A DNA stretch of 64,000 nucleotides. Origin: Planomonospora parontospora. Lineage in GTDB: Bacteria; Actinomycetota; Actinomycetes; Streptosporangiales; Streptosporangiaceae. Both the position numbers and the translations under genes were made by a program. Location: assembly GCA_014647935.1 (NCBI GenBank), contig BMQD01000001.1, positions 124,001 to 188,000 on the forward strand, given 5' to 3'. Position 1 is the stretch's first letter; each line of letters starts with the position of its first letter. Below, piece after piece: positions 1-7,336 of this stretch. The notes under the pieces were generated by a model. The model was not told where the DNA came from. It did no database searches and was given only the letters and a program-made list of their open reading frames with translations.

Positions 1-534
1 CGTGGTCCAGTGCGCGACGCGGTCGCCCAGCCGGGCGTGCACGCGTTCGGCGTACTCGGCGAACCGGTGGGCGGTGTCGCGGTCGGCCCAGCCGCCGCGC
101 TCCTGGAGGGCCTGCGGCAGGTCCCAGTGGTAGAGCGTCGTGTACGGGGTGATGCCCGCCGCGAGCAGCTCGTCGACGAGCCGGTCGTAGAAGGCGAGCC
201 CCCGCGGATCGGCCGGGCCCGTGCCGTCGGCCTGGATCCGGGGCCAGGCCACCGAGAAGCGGTAGGCGTGCAGGCCCAGCTCGCCCATGAGCCGCACGTC
301 CTCGGCGTAGCGGTGGTAGTGGTCGCAGGCTACGTCGCCGGTGTCGCCGCCGGCCACCTTGCCGGGCGTGTGGGAGAAGGCGTCCCAGATGGACCGGCCG
401 CGGCCGTCCTCCTCCGCCGCCCCCTCGATCTGGTAGGACGCCGTCGCGGCGCCCCAGACGAAGCCTGCGGGGAAGTCCGCCCGCCCTTCGGTGAGGAGCG
501 AAGGCGCGGTCCCCCGAGCGTTGACGACGGTCAT
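1..534 (-). CDS. bglC: GH1 beta-glucosidase (cellobiose-utilisation type), C-terminus beyond window
   Basis: Cytoplasmic family-1 glycoside hydrolase expected to cleave imported cello-oligosaccharides to glucose. The visible 178 N-terminal codons contain the GH1 N-terminal signature [17 protein letters not shown], then [10 protein letters not shown] and [10 protein letters not shown], all typical of the first third of the (beta/alpha)8 barrel. The catalytic glutamates lie beyond the window. The ATG at 534-532 has AAGGAG five bases upstream, but that ribosome site lies inside the left end of the inserted element at 541-886. Position after cebE-F-G matches the cebEFG-bglC order known from Streptomyces and Thermobifida; the symbol rests on that context. 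A LacI-type cebR/celR gene may follow outside the window, as in Thermobifida; this cannot be seen here. Confidence 0.9.
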   Translation of the reverse strand, partial: MTVVNARGTAPSLLTEGRADFPAGFVWGAATASYQIEGAAEEDGRGRSIWDAFSHTPGKVAGGDTGDVACDHYHRYAEDVRLMGELGLHAYRFSVAWPRIQADGTGPADPRGLAFYDRLVDELLAAGITPYTTLYHWDLPQALQERGGWADRDTAHRFAEYAERVHARLGDRVAHWTT

Positions 535-554
535 CTTGACTCCTTCGTAGATGC

Positions 555-572
555 CCCGGCCTTCAGGCCGGG
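555..572 (+). repeat. Left-end subterminal hairpin of the IS605-type element
   Basis: CCCGGCCT (555-562) and AGGCCGGG (565-572) form an 8-bp stem with a 2-base loop. It lies about 15 bases inside the left boundary, where IS200/IS605 transposases recognise a hairpin. Confidence 0.75.
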
Positions 573-658
573 ACGAAAACGGAACTCCTGCCGAGCAGGG
601 CAGGAAAAGCCGGTCCGCCGCCAGAGCGGACCGCGGAGCCTGCGGCACGGTCCGCGGG

Positions 659-868
659 AAGCTGCCGTTGAACGTCCGGGAGTGGACGTGCGACTGCGGC
701 GCGGTGCATGACCGTGACGTGAACGCGGCACGCAACATCCTGGCCGCCGGGCTGGCGGCGTCTGCCTGTGGAGATGGTGTGAGACCTCAACGGGAGTCCT
801 CCCGGACGGGGCGGCCGTCGGTGAAGCAGGAACCCCAGCGGGCGACCGCTGGAACCCCCCGCCTTTAG
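659..868 (+). pseudogene. tnpB: tnpB C-terminal remnant (RuvC-III and zinc-ribbon end)
   Basis: The reading frame ending at the TAG 866-868 encodes about 69 residues matching the C-terminus of TnpB RNA-guided nucleases: [19 protein letters not shown] (half zinc ribbon plus the RuvC-III DRDVNAA segment), then ILAAG and a final VKQE...GTPRL tail typical of actinobacterial TnpB. A complete TnpB has roughly 350-400 residues, so more than 80 percent of the gene, including RuvC-I and RuvC-II, is missing. The frame runs open upstream to 551, but that part is the left end of the element and not protein-like. It is a relic; the 3' part is probably kept because it overlaps the right-end RNA and hairpin. 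Confidence 0.85.
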
Positions 869-876
869 GGCGGGGG
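855..876 (+). repeat. Right-end hairpin of the IS605-type element
   Basis: CCCCCGCC (856-863) pairs with GGCGGGGG (869-876) across a short TTTAG loop. The tnpB stop codon lies in the loop and the element ends ten bases later at TCAA. Confidence 0.75.
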
Positions 877-882
877 AGGAAG

Positions 883-1791
883 TCAACCCTTGACGGCTCC
901 TTGCATGATTCCTCCGATGATCTGCTTGCCGAGCAGGCCGAAGACGATGACCAGCGGCAGCGTGCCGAGCGCGGTGCCGGCCAGGCCGAGCACGTAGTCG
1001 TTGACGTAGCCGGCGGCCAGCGTGGACAGGGCGACCTGGACCGTCGGGTTCTCCGGGGTCAGGACGACCAGCGGCCAGAAGTAGTCGTTCCAGGCCGACA
1101 TGAAGGTGAGCATGCCGAGGACGGCCGCGGCGGGGCGGGCGACGGGGAGCACCACGTGCCAGAACAGGCCCCAGGTGGTGCAGCCGTCGACCCGGCCGGC
1201 CTCCAGCAGCTCGGTCGGCAGGGCCCGCGACAGGTACTGCGTCATGAAGAAGACGCCGAACGCGTTGACCAGCGCGGGCACGATCAGCGCGTACAGCGTG
1301 CCGGTCCACTCCAGCTTCACCATGAGCATGTAGAGCGGGATGATGCCGAGCTGGGTCGGGACCATCATGGTCGCCACGGTGAGCAGCAGCAGCGCGTTCC
1401 TGCCGCGGAAGCGCAGCTTGGCGAAGGCGAACCCGGCCAGGGTGGAGAAGAACATCACCGCCAGGGCGATGGACCCGGCCACGATGACGGAGTTGGCCAG
1501 CGCCAGGGCGAAGGGCACGGTGTCGAAGACGCGGGCGACGTTGGCGAAGAAGTTCCCGCCGGGCACCAGCGGAGGCGGCACGTCCGCCAGCGCCGCGTTG
1601 TCGCGGGAGGCCACCACGACGCTGTAGTAGAGCGGGAGCGCGGAGAAGAACGCCACCGCCAGCAGGGTGAGGTAGGTGAGCCGGCGGGCGCCGTCGAAGC
1701 GGCGGCGGCCCGTTCCGGTCGCGGCGGGCGCCTTGGGCGGCCCGGGTGCCGGGGACGTCGGGGACGCGGGGGACATCGGCTGGGCGGTCAC
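883..1791 (-). CDS. cebG: Carbohydrate ABC transporter permease, MalG/CebG type
   Basis: Inner-membrane permease (302 aa) of a CUT1 sugar importer. It has a variable N-terminal cytoplasmic tail rich in Pro/Ala/Ser, six predicted membrane spans and the EAA loop EAGRVDGC near residue 195, which docks the ATPase. The GTG start (1791-1789) overlaps the TGA of cebF (GTGA) behind a GGAGGT ribosome site, so the two are translationally coupled. The present C-terminus VKG and its stop lie at the junction with the inserted element: the TGA uses element bases 883-885. Without the element the protein would end VKG-S-R and the stop would overlap the bglC ATG. No ATPase gene is near. Confidence 0.9.
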   Translation of the reverse strand: MTAQPMSPASPTSPAPGPPKAPAATGTGRRRFDGARRLTYLTLLAVAFFSALPLYYSVVVASRDNAALADVPPPLVPGGNFFANVARVFDTVPFALALANSVIVAGSIALAVMFFSTLAGFAFAKLRFRGRNALLLLTVATMMVPTQLGIIPLYMLMVKLEWTGTLYALIVPALVNAFGVFFMTQYLSRALPTELLEAGRVDGCTTWGLFWHVVLPVARPAAAVLGMLTFMSAWNDYFWPLVVLTPENPTVQVALSTLAAGYVNDYVLGLAGTALGTLPLVIVFGLLGKQIIGGIMQGAVKG

Positions 1792-2759
1792 GTCAGACCT
1801 CCCTTCGCGCGGCGGGTGAGCAGGTAGTTGACGCCGGCGACCAGGATGATGAAGAGGAACATCATCCAGGAGATGGCCGAGGCGTAGCCGAAGTCGAGCC
1901 GGGTGAAGTTCTCGTAGATGAGCAGCGAGAGCGTCTGGTACTGCCGGTCCACGCCGCCGGTGACCATGTAGGAGCCGAACAGCAGCGGCTCGGCCAGGAC
2001 CTGCATGGCGCCGATCGTCGAGGTGATGACGACGAAGACGATCGTCGGCTTGATCATCGGGATGGTGATCCTGCGCAGCTGGGTGAGCCCGCTCGCGCCG
2101 TCGAGGGTGGCGGCCTCGTACAGCTCGCGCGGTACGGCCTGCATCGCGGCCAGGAAGATCAGCGCGTTGTAGCCCGTCCACCGCCACATGATCATGACGG
2201 AGATGGCGGCGTGCGAGCTGGCCACGCCCTCGTTCCAGGCGACGCCCCCCACCCCGAACCAGGAGAGCATCCAGTTGATCATGCCGAAGTCCCGGCCGAA
2301 CAGCTGGCTGAAGATCACCACCACCGCGACCACGCTGGTCACGTTGGGCAGCAGCAGCGTGATGCGCAGGAAGGTCTGCGCCCGCAGCGGCCGGTTGAGC
2401 AGGTGGGCCAGCCAGATGGCCAGCAGCAGCTGCGGGACCGTGGACAGCACCCCGATGGACAGGGTGTTGAAGGCGGCGTTCCAGAAGTAGTCGTCGGCGA
2501 GCAGCGTCCTGAAGTTCTCCAGGCCGACGAAGGCGTGCTCGTCCTCCAGCAGCGTCCACTCGTGCAGGCTCACCCAGGCGGTGTAGGCCAGGGGGAAGAG
2601 CCCGAAGGCGGAGAACAGCAGGAAGAAGGGGGCCACGTAGGCGTAGGGCGAGGCCCTGGTGTCGAGCTGGTGGACCAGGTGGCGGCGGAGGCCGCGGCGG
2701 GCCCGCACCGGTCTGCCCGGTGGGGCGGCCGCCGGGCGGTCCGGTGCGCGCGTGGCCAT
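1788..2759 (-). CDS. cebF: Carbohydrate ABC transporter permease, MalF/CebF type
   Basis: Membrane permease (323 aa) forming the channel with CebG. An Arg-rich cytoplasmic tail of about 35 residues is followed by the first span (YAYVAPFFLLFSAFGLFPLAY) and five more, with the EAA motif EAATLDGASG near residue 213. It lies 30 bases downstream of cebE and overlaps cebG by four bases. The sequence is ordinary for the family. The substrate is inferred as cellobiose or cellotriose from the neighbouring GH1 gene and CebR-like boxes; the permease sequence alone would not tell. Confidence 0.9.
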   Translation of the reverse strand: MATRAPDRPAAAPPGRPVRARRGLRRHLVHQLDTRASPYAYVAPFFLLFSAFGLFPLAYTAWVSLHEWTLLEDEHAFVGLENFRTLLADDYFWNAAFNTLSIGVLSTVPQLLLAIWLAHLLNRPLRAQTFLRITLLLPNVTSVVAVVVIFSQLFGRDFGMINWMLSWFGVGGVAWNEGVASSHAAISVMIMWRWTGYNALIFLAAMQAVPRELYEAATLDGASGLTQLRRITIPMIKPTIVFVVITSTIGAMQVLAEPLLFGSYMVTGGVDRQYQTLSLLIYENFTRLDFGYASAISWMMFLFIILVAGVNYLLTRRAKGGLT

Positions 2760-2789
2760 GGCGGCTCCTCTCGGAGACTCGGGTACGGG

Positions 2790-4082
2790 TTACTTGATCT
2801 TCTCGACGTCCCTGAGCGCCTGCGCCCAGGCCTCGTCGGGCTTCTGCTTGCCCTGCTCGATCCGCTGGAGGCCGTCGCCGAACGCCTTGAGGATGTCACC
2901 GGCCTTGGGGCCCACCTTCTGCGGCTTGAGCGCCTTGGCCGCGTCGGTGAAGATCTTCCCGATCGGGGCGTTGCCGAAGTACGGGTTGACGAACTCGGCG
3001 ACGGCCGGGTCGTCGTACAGCTCGGGCAGCGAGGGCAGCGCGCTGGCCTCCTTGAAGAGCTTGATCTGGCTCTCCTTGCCGGTCAGCAGGTCGATCAGCT
3101 CGGCGGCCTCCTTGGGGTGCTTGCTCTGCTTGGGCACCATCAGGTGGGTGCCGCCCTGGTTGCCGCCGCCGCCGGGCACCGCGGCGATGTCCCAGGCGCC
3201 CTCACCGGGCTTCTGGTCCTTGATCGTGCCGGTCTTCCACGCGGGGCAGACCATGGTGGCGAAGCTGCCCTTGACGATGCCGGTGTTCCACGGCGGGGTG
3301 AAGGCGGGGAGCTTGGCGGACAGGCCCGCGTCGATCATCTTGACGGACAGGTCGAAGGCCTTCTTCACCTCCGGGTTGGTCCCGGCGATGACGTTGTACT
3401 GGTCGTCGTAGTAGCCGGTCGGGGCCTGGTCGACCATGGCGCGGAAGTGCTCGCCGGGGCCGTCGGTGAACTTGGCGCCGGGCACGTTCGCGGCGGTGAA
3501 CTTCTTGCCCGCCTCGATGTACTGCTCCCAGGTCGGCCAGAGCGCCGAGACCTCGTCGCGGTCGGTGGGCAGGCCGGCCTTCTCGAACAGGTCGGGGCGG
3601 TAGCACATGGCCAGGCCGCCGACGTCGGTGCCCAGGCCCATGAGGGAGGAGCCGTCGTTGGAGACCCCCTGCTGCCACTTCCAGTCGAGGTACTCGCCCT
3701 GCCGCTTGTCCAGGCCGAACTGCTTGAGGTCGTGGAACTTGCCGGGGTTGGGGGTGAAGGCGCCGACGTAGCCGCCCTCGACGGCGACGACGTCCGCGGC
3801 TCCGGCCCCGGTGGCCAGCTGGGTGATGAGGTTGGTGTGGTGGTCGTTGAACTGCGCGCGCCGCTCCACGATCTCCACGTTGGGGTGGGTCTTCTTGAAC
3901 TCCTCGTACAGCGGCGCGTAGTGGAAGTCGCTGAACAGCGCGACGGTCAGCTTGATCTTCTCGGCCGGCGCGCCGGAGCCGCCCGCGGAGGCGGTGCCGG
4001 TGTCGCCGCTGCCGCAGGCGGCCACGCTCACGGTCAGCGCGACCGCGGCGAGCATCGGGGCGAGGGGGCGGAGCTTGCCCAT
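2790..4082 (-). CDS. cebE: Cello-oligosaccharide-type substrate-binding lipoprotein
   Basis: Extracellular solute-binding protein (430 aa, SBP family 1) that would deliver the sugar to CebFG. The N-terminus MGKLRPLAPMLAAVALTVS is a signal peptide ending in the lipobox VAAC, so it should be a lipoprotein anchored outside the membrane. A Gly/Ser/Ala linker follows, and then the binding domain; aromatic residues such as LDWKWQ and AFTPPW fit sugar stacking. It is first in the operon, and a long leader with CebR/CelR-like palindromes lies directly upstream, so induction by cello-oligosaccharides is likely. Function rests on family and context. Confidence 0.88.
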   Translation of the reverse strand: MGKLRPLAPMLAAVALTVSVAACGSGDTGTASAGGSGAPAEKIKLTVALFSDFHYAPLYEEFKKTHPNVEIVERRAQFNDHHTNLITQLATGAGAADVVAVEGGYVGAFTPNPGKFHDLKQFGLDKRQGEYLDWKWQQGVSNDGSSLMGLGTDVGGLAMCYRPDLFEKAGLPTDRDEVSALWPTWEQYIEAGKKFTAANVPGAKFTDGPGEHFRAMVDQAPTGYYDDQYNVIAGTNPEVKKAFDLSVKMIDAGLSAKLPAFTPPWNTGIVKGSFATMVCPAWKTGTIKDQKPGEGAWDIAAVPGGGGNQGGTHLMVPKQSKHPKEAAELIDLLTGKESQIKLFKEASALPSLPELYDDPAVAEFVNPYFGNAPIGKIFTDAAKALKPQKVGPKAGDILKAFGDGLQRIEQGKQKPDEAWAQALRDVEKIK

Positions 4083-4116
4083 GGAACCCTCCCAGGGTCC
4101 TTATAAATGATCATGA

Positions 4117-4130
4117 AGAGAGCGCTCCCT
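4117..4130. promoter_or_regulatory. CebR/CelR-like operator, proximal copy
   Basis: AGAGAGCGCTCCCT matches the known CebR/CelR box TGGGAGCGCTCCCA at 11 of 14 positions. It lies 35 bases upstream of the cebE start, where a bound LacI-type repressor would block transcription. Confidence 0.75.
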
Positions 4131-4222
4131 GGAGAGGTTGTTCTCTCCCGAGCCCTCTGTCAACGGTCCGGCGCATAACGATCGCCGTTACCGAGCGGCT
4201 CCGGAGGGTTCTAGTTGAGAAA

Positions 4223-4230
4223 ACGCTCCC
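4223..4230. promoter_or_regulatory. Possible CebR half-site
   Basis: ACGCTCCC preserves one arm of the CebR palindrome; the other arm (GAGAAA) is degenerate. It lies between the two better boxes in the same leader. Confidence 0.3.
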
Positions 4231-4289
4231 TCGGATTTCTGTGGACAGTCCCAGTTCAAGAGGCGGTTTCGAAGCGGACGTGAGTTATG

Positions 4290-4303
4290 GGGGAGCGCTC
4301 CCA
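4290..4303. promoter_or_regulatory. CebR/CelR operator, best copy
   Basis: GGGGAGCGCTCCCA contains the perfect 12-bp palindrome GGGAGCGCTCCC and differs from the Streptomyces/Thermobifida consensus at one position. A further half-site, TGGGAGCGC, follows at 4326-4334. Confidence 0.85.
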
Positions 4304-4398
4304 CGAGTGCGTGGATCATTTCCAGTGGGAGCGCCGATCATCGCGGGGCGGCCGGCGGCGTACTTGACATCCCGGCGGCCGAGGGGGAACCTCTGCTG

Positions 4399-4412
4399 CG
4401 AGAGCGCTCCCT
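4399..4412. promoter_or_regulatory. CebR/CelR-like operator, distal copy
   Basis: CGAGAGCGCTCCCT keeps the GAGCGCTC core. It is about 320 bases upstream of cebE and about 230 bases upstream of the divergent gene at 4638, so it could act on either promoter or support looping. Confidence 0.65.
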
Positions 4413-4637
4413 GATCTGCCGCCCGTCTGCGAGGAGGTGCCGTGCGGCCGCCTCGAGACTCCGGCCGCGTGTCGCTCCCGCTCATCACGTCGGCCTGAGC
4501 CGCCGCGCCGCTCCCGGCGCGGATGCCCGCCGGCCGCGTCCGCCGGTGACGGCTCCGGTGGCCGGGCCCTTCCCCGGGCCGCCGGTCCCGCCCCGGGGCG
4601 CCGTTCCGCGACGGTGTCCCGGGGTATCACCGTTGAT

Positions 4638-5375
4638 ATGACCAGAGAACCGGACGAATTAGCTCATTTCAACCCATTCGATCTACTCGATGCCGAGGCG
4701 GAGCGGCTGGACCGCCACTTCTCCCGGCTCGGGGCGGAGGCGTGGAACCTCCCCTCCCGGTGCGAGGGCTGGTCGGTGCGCGACGTCCTGGCCCACCTGG
4801 CCGGGGAGGAGCTGTACAACCACGCCTGCCTGGACGACGACGTCGGCGGGTTCTTCGCGATGCTCGCCCGCGAGGGCGTCGAGGGCGGCCTGGCGGGCTT
4901 CAACGACTGGTGCGTACGGCGCCGCCGCGGCCTGCCGGTGGAGGACGTGCTCACCGAGTGGCGGCACCGCAACGCGGAGACGCGCCGGCGGATGCGCGCG
5001 CTCGGCCGCGACGCGGTGCTGCCGACCGCGGCCGGGCCGTACCCGGTGGGCCTGCAGGCCTTCCACTACGCCTCCGAGTACGCCACCCACGCCGACGACG
5101 TGCGGGCGCCCGTGGGGGAGGACGAGACCGACCACCGGATCTGGTGGCGGACCGAGGTGGGCGTGTTCGCGCTCGCCGAACGGGACCCGGCGGTCCAGGT
5201 CGAGGTGACCGCCGAGCGCATCTGGGTGTGCGCGCACGGGGTGTGCGCCCAGGTGCCGGCGCCGGTCTTCGTCGAGGCCACGGTCGGCCGGCTGCCGGAC
5301 GGCCTTCCGCTCGACCGGGGGCTGGGGGACGCGTTCGACCGCGAGCTCCGCTCCGAACTGCGTTGCCTGGCGTGA
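4638..5375 (+). CDS. Maleylpyruvate isomerase-family (mycothiol-dependent, DinB-like) protein
   Basis: Soluble 245-aa protein of the MDMPI_N/DinB-like group: WNLPSRCEGWSVRDVLAHLA near residues 35-55 is the typical helix-bundle signature, in which the His acts as a metal ligand, and HYASEYATHADD supplies the later His pair. Members use mycothiol or bind divalent metal; the reaction of this one is unknown. The ATG at 4638 is preceded by no clear ribosome site, so a leaderless or weakly translated message is possible; an in-frame extension upstream to 4437 looks non-coding. It is divergent from the ceb operon and shares its 555-bp upstream region, but a role in cellobiose metabolism is not implied. 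Confidence 0.8.
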   Translation: MTREPDELAHFNPFDLLDAEAERLDRHFSRLGAEAWNLPSRCEGWSVRDVLAHLAGEELYNHACLDDDVGGFFAMLAREGVEGGLAGFNDWCVRRRRGLPVEDVLTEWRHRNAETRRRMRALGRDAVLPTAAGPYPVGLQAFHYASEYATHADDVRAPVGEDETDHRIWWRTEVGVFALAERDPAVQVEVTAERIWVCAHGVCAQVPAPVFVEATVGRLPDGLPLDRGLGDAFDRELRSELRCLA

Positions 5376-5493
5376 TCGGAGGCGCTTTGCCGAGTCTTAT
5401 CCGGTTTCGAAGGATCGTTCGGAGGTCGGCGGGAACGAGAACTGTCCGGCAACCGATCGCGCGGCGGGAGATCCCGCGGTGAGGAGGCGTCCC

Positions 5494-5742
5494 ATGGCAC
5501 TCATCGAACGAGAATGCGTCCGGCAGCTGCTGGAGTCGTCCGACCCGGAAGCGGCGCTGGTCTTCGTCCGCGGGGACTGCGTGGTCCTGCCGGAGGACCG
5601 GATCGACGACGAGCACCGCAGGCTGGTCGTCGCGCGCCGCCGCGACCTGGACCGCTTCCTCGGCGGCGGCACGATCACCGAGCAGCAGGTGGACCTGCTG
5701 GCCGAGCGGCTCGACAACGCCGTCCGGGACCTCGGCGCCTGA
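5494..5742 (+). CDS. Small hypothetical protein
   Basis: An 82-residue soluble protein with no recognised domain. It is rich in Arg, Asp and Glu (DDEHRRLVVARRRDLDRFL) and should be mostly helical; EQQVDLLAERLDNAV looks like an amphipathic C-terminal helix. The ATG at 5494 is chosen because GAGGAGG lies six bases upstream; an upstream in-frame GTG at 5479 would place that ribosome site inside the gene. It follows the 4638 gene by 118 bases on the same strand and converges on the ROK gene. I do not recognise its function. Confidence 0.65.
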   Translation: MALIERECVRQLLESSDPEAALVFVRGDCVVLPEDRIDDEHRRLVVARRRDLDRFLGGGTITEQQVDLLAERLDNAVRDLGA

Positions 5743-5868
5743 GGACGCCCGGATACGCCCGCGACGGCCGGTACGCCCGGAGGCGCCGGACGGCCGGAGG
5801 GCTGCGGAGCCGTTCCGGGGGAGCCGAGGGGGAACCGGCCCGGGCCGGGCGGCCGAGGCGCGGCCGGC

Positions 5869-7062
5869 TCAGCTCGCCGTGGGCTGCGAGGCGGCCGGGG
5901 AGGTGCGGCCGAGCAGGAACTCCTCCATCACGAGGGTGGCCGCCCCCAGCGCCACCGCGTCGGGGCCGAGGCGGCCCAGCACGATGGAGGCGGTCTCGTA
6001 CGGCTGCGTCAGGGAGTTCTCGGCGGCGGCCTGCCTGATCCTCGTCATCCGGTGCTGCCCCAGCAGGAGCCCGGCCCACCCGCCGATGACGATGCGCTCG
6101 GGGTTGAACAGGTTGATCAGGTTGGCCAGGCCCGCTCCGAGGTAGTCGGCCGCCTCGTCGACGACGGGATGGCCCGAGGCGACCAGCTCGGCCAGGGCCG
6201 CCTGCTCGTCGACTGTCCCGGCGGGCATCCCGGCGCGCGACAGGATGCTCTCGGCCCCGATGTAGGCCTCCAGGCAGCCCCGGCCCCCGCAGCGGCAGGC
6301 CCGGCCCCGGAATTCGATCTTGGTGTGCCCCCACTCGCCGGCGCTGCTGTTGGCGCCGCGGTAGGTGATGCCGTCGGTGATGATGCTGGCCCCGGCCCCG
6401 GAGCCGATCAGCGCGACGATGGTGTGGCGGGTCCCGCGCCCGGCGCCGAACCAGAGCTCGGCCTGGCCCATCGTCTTGGCGCCGTTGTCGACGTAGAGGG
6501 GGAGCCGGGTGCCCGCGCGCAGGAGCGTGCCCAGGGGCACCGCGTCCCAGCCGAAGGTCTGCGCGTGGATGAGCGCCTCCGGCCCGCTCTCCACGATGCC
6601 GGGCACGCCGATGCCCACGCCCAGGACCCGGCCGGGGTCGACGCCGCTGCCGGCCAGGACGGTCTCGATGCCGGACAGGATGTGCTCGGCGACCAGACCG
6701 ACGTCGTGCCGGGACGGGTGCAGGGGGTGGTCGGCCTTGGCGCGCTCGTTCATGTCGAGGTCGAACAGCTCGACGCGCACGTGGGTCTCGCCGACGTCCA
6801 CCCCGATGGCGTAGCCGAACTCCGGGTCGACGCGGAGCAGCACCCGGGGGCGCCCGCCGTCGGACTCGACCAGGCCGGCCTCCACGACGACGCCGTCGGC
6901 GATGAGGTCGCCGGTCACGTTGCTGACCGAGGCGGCGCTCAGGCCGGTCAGCCGGGTGAGCTCGTGACGGCTGGTGGGCCCGGCGAAGTAGAGCGTCCGC
7001 AGCAGCACCGCCCGGTTCCCCTTGCGGAGGTCGCGTACCGTCCTGCGTTCGGGCCTGACCAT
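5869..7062 (-). CDS. ROK-family transcriptional regulator
   Basis: A 397-aa repressor-type ROK protein. The N-terminal winged helix-turn-helix (residues 10-70, SRHELTRLTGLSAASVSNV) precedes a ROK sugar-kinase fold with the zinc-binding motif CRCGGRGCLEAYIG around residue 255 and the glycine-rich GIGVPGIV segment. GGAAGGAAG lies just upstream of the ATG. It is divergent from the sugar importer at 7337-10534, so it probably controls that operon, with a sugar as effector. Whether it keeps kinase activity cannot be read here; ROK proteins with HTH domains are usually regulators. Confidence 0.88.
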   Translation of the reverse strand: MVRPERRTVRDLRKGNRAVLLRTLYFAGPTSRHELTRLTGLSAASVSNVTGDLIADGVVVEAGLVESDGGRPRVLLRVDPEFGYAIGVDVGETHVRVELFDLDMNERAKADHPLHPSRHDVGLVAEHILSGIETVLAGSGVDPGRVLGVGIGVPGIVESGPEALIHAQTFGWDAVPLGTLLRAGTRLPLYVDNGAKTMGQAELWFGAGRGTRHTIVALIGSGAGASIITDGITYRGANSSAGEWGHTKIEFRGRACRCGGRGCLEAYIGAESILSRAGMPAGTVDEQAALAELVASGHPVVDEAADYLGAGLANLINLFNPERIVIGGWAGLLLGQHRMTRIRQAAAENSLTQPYETASIVLGRLGPDAVALGAATLVMEEFLLGRTSPAASQPTAS

Positions 7063-7336
7063 GGTCTTCCTTCCCCCGGAGCTGCGGCCATGTTAGATCA
7101 GGCCGTGAAGTAAGTCATCCGGTGCCTGGCGCGGACGACGCCCCGCCGACTATGCCGGGTCCGGGCTCCCGGCGGCATGCCGCGCGCTGCGTTACCGAAG
7201 TGTTCCCAATCACATTCTATCTTTTTTTAAGGTTTGCACTATCTTGTGAGAGGTCTCCAGGAGCGCCTTGAGCTGTGGTGATACGCCACCGTGCGGGCGC
7301 GCAGCGCCGCCTCACACCCCCCGAAGGAGAATCACA
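7063..7336. promoter_or_regulatory. Divergent promoter region, ROK regulator and sugar importer
   Basis: This 274-base gap holds an unusually A/T-rich stretch at about 7203-7250, including a run of seven T and TATCTT-like hexamers, in otherwise G/C-rich DNA. It is the likely promoter and operator zone; no clean inverted repeat could be assigned to the ROK protein. Confidence 0.4.

Larger units (their letters stand above)
541..886 (+). mobile_element. Non-autonomous IS605/IS1341-type element (tnpB remnant with both hairpin ends)
   Basis: A 346-bp insertion bounded on the left by TTGAC (536-540) and ending on the right in TCAA (883-886), the kind of cleavage signals used by single-strand IS200/IS605 transposons, which make no target duplication. 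It carries a left-end hairpin (555-572), a right-end hairpin (855-876) and the last part of a tnpB gene whose stop lies in the right hairpin. Deleting 541-886 restores an ATGA overlap between the cebG stop and the bglC start, which supports these exact ends. There is no tnpA and no full tnpB, so movement would need help in trans. The tnpB 3' end and right hairpin are where an omega/reRNA would be encoded; that RNA is not demonstrated. Confidence 0.85.

Noticed and set aside
551-660. N-terminal part of the tnpB-remnant frame as protein
   Set aside because: This DNA is the left end and internal junction of the element and shows no similarity to TnpB; only the tail from about 659 is TnpB-like.
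1746-4106. Long plus-strand open frame over the ceb genes
   Set aside because: Antisense shadow in high-GC DNA: composition dominated by Gly, Arg, Asp and Val with no domain, while the opposite strand codes clear transporter proteins.
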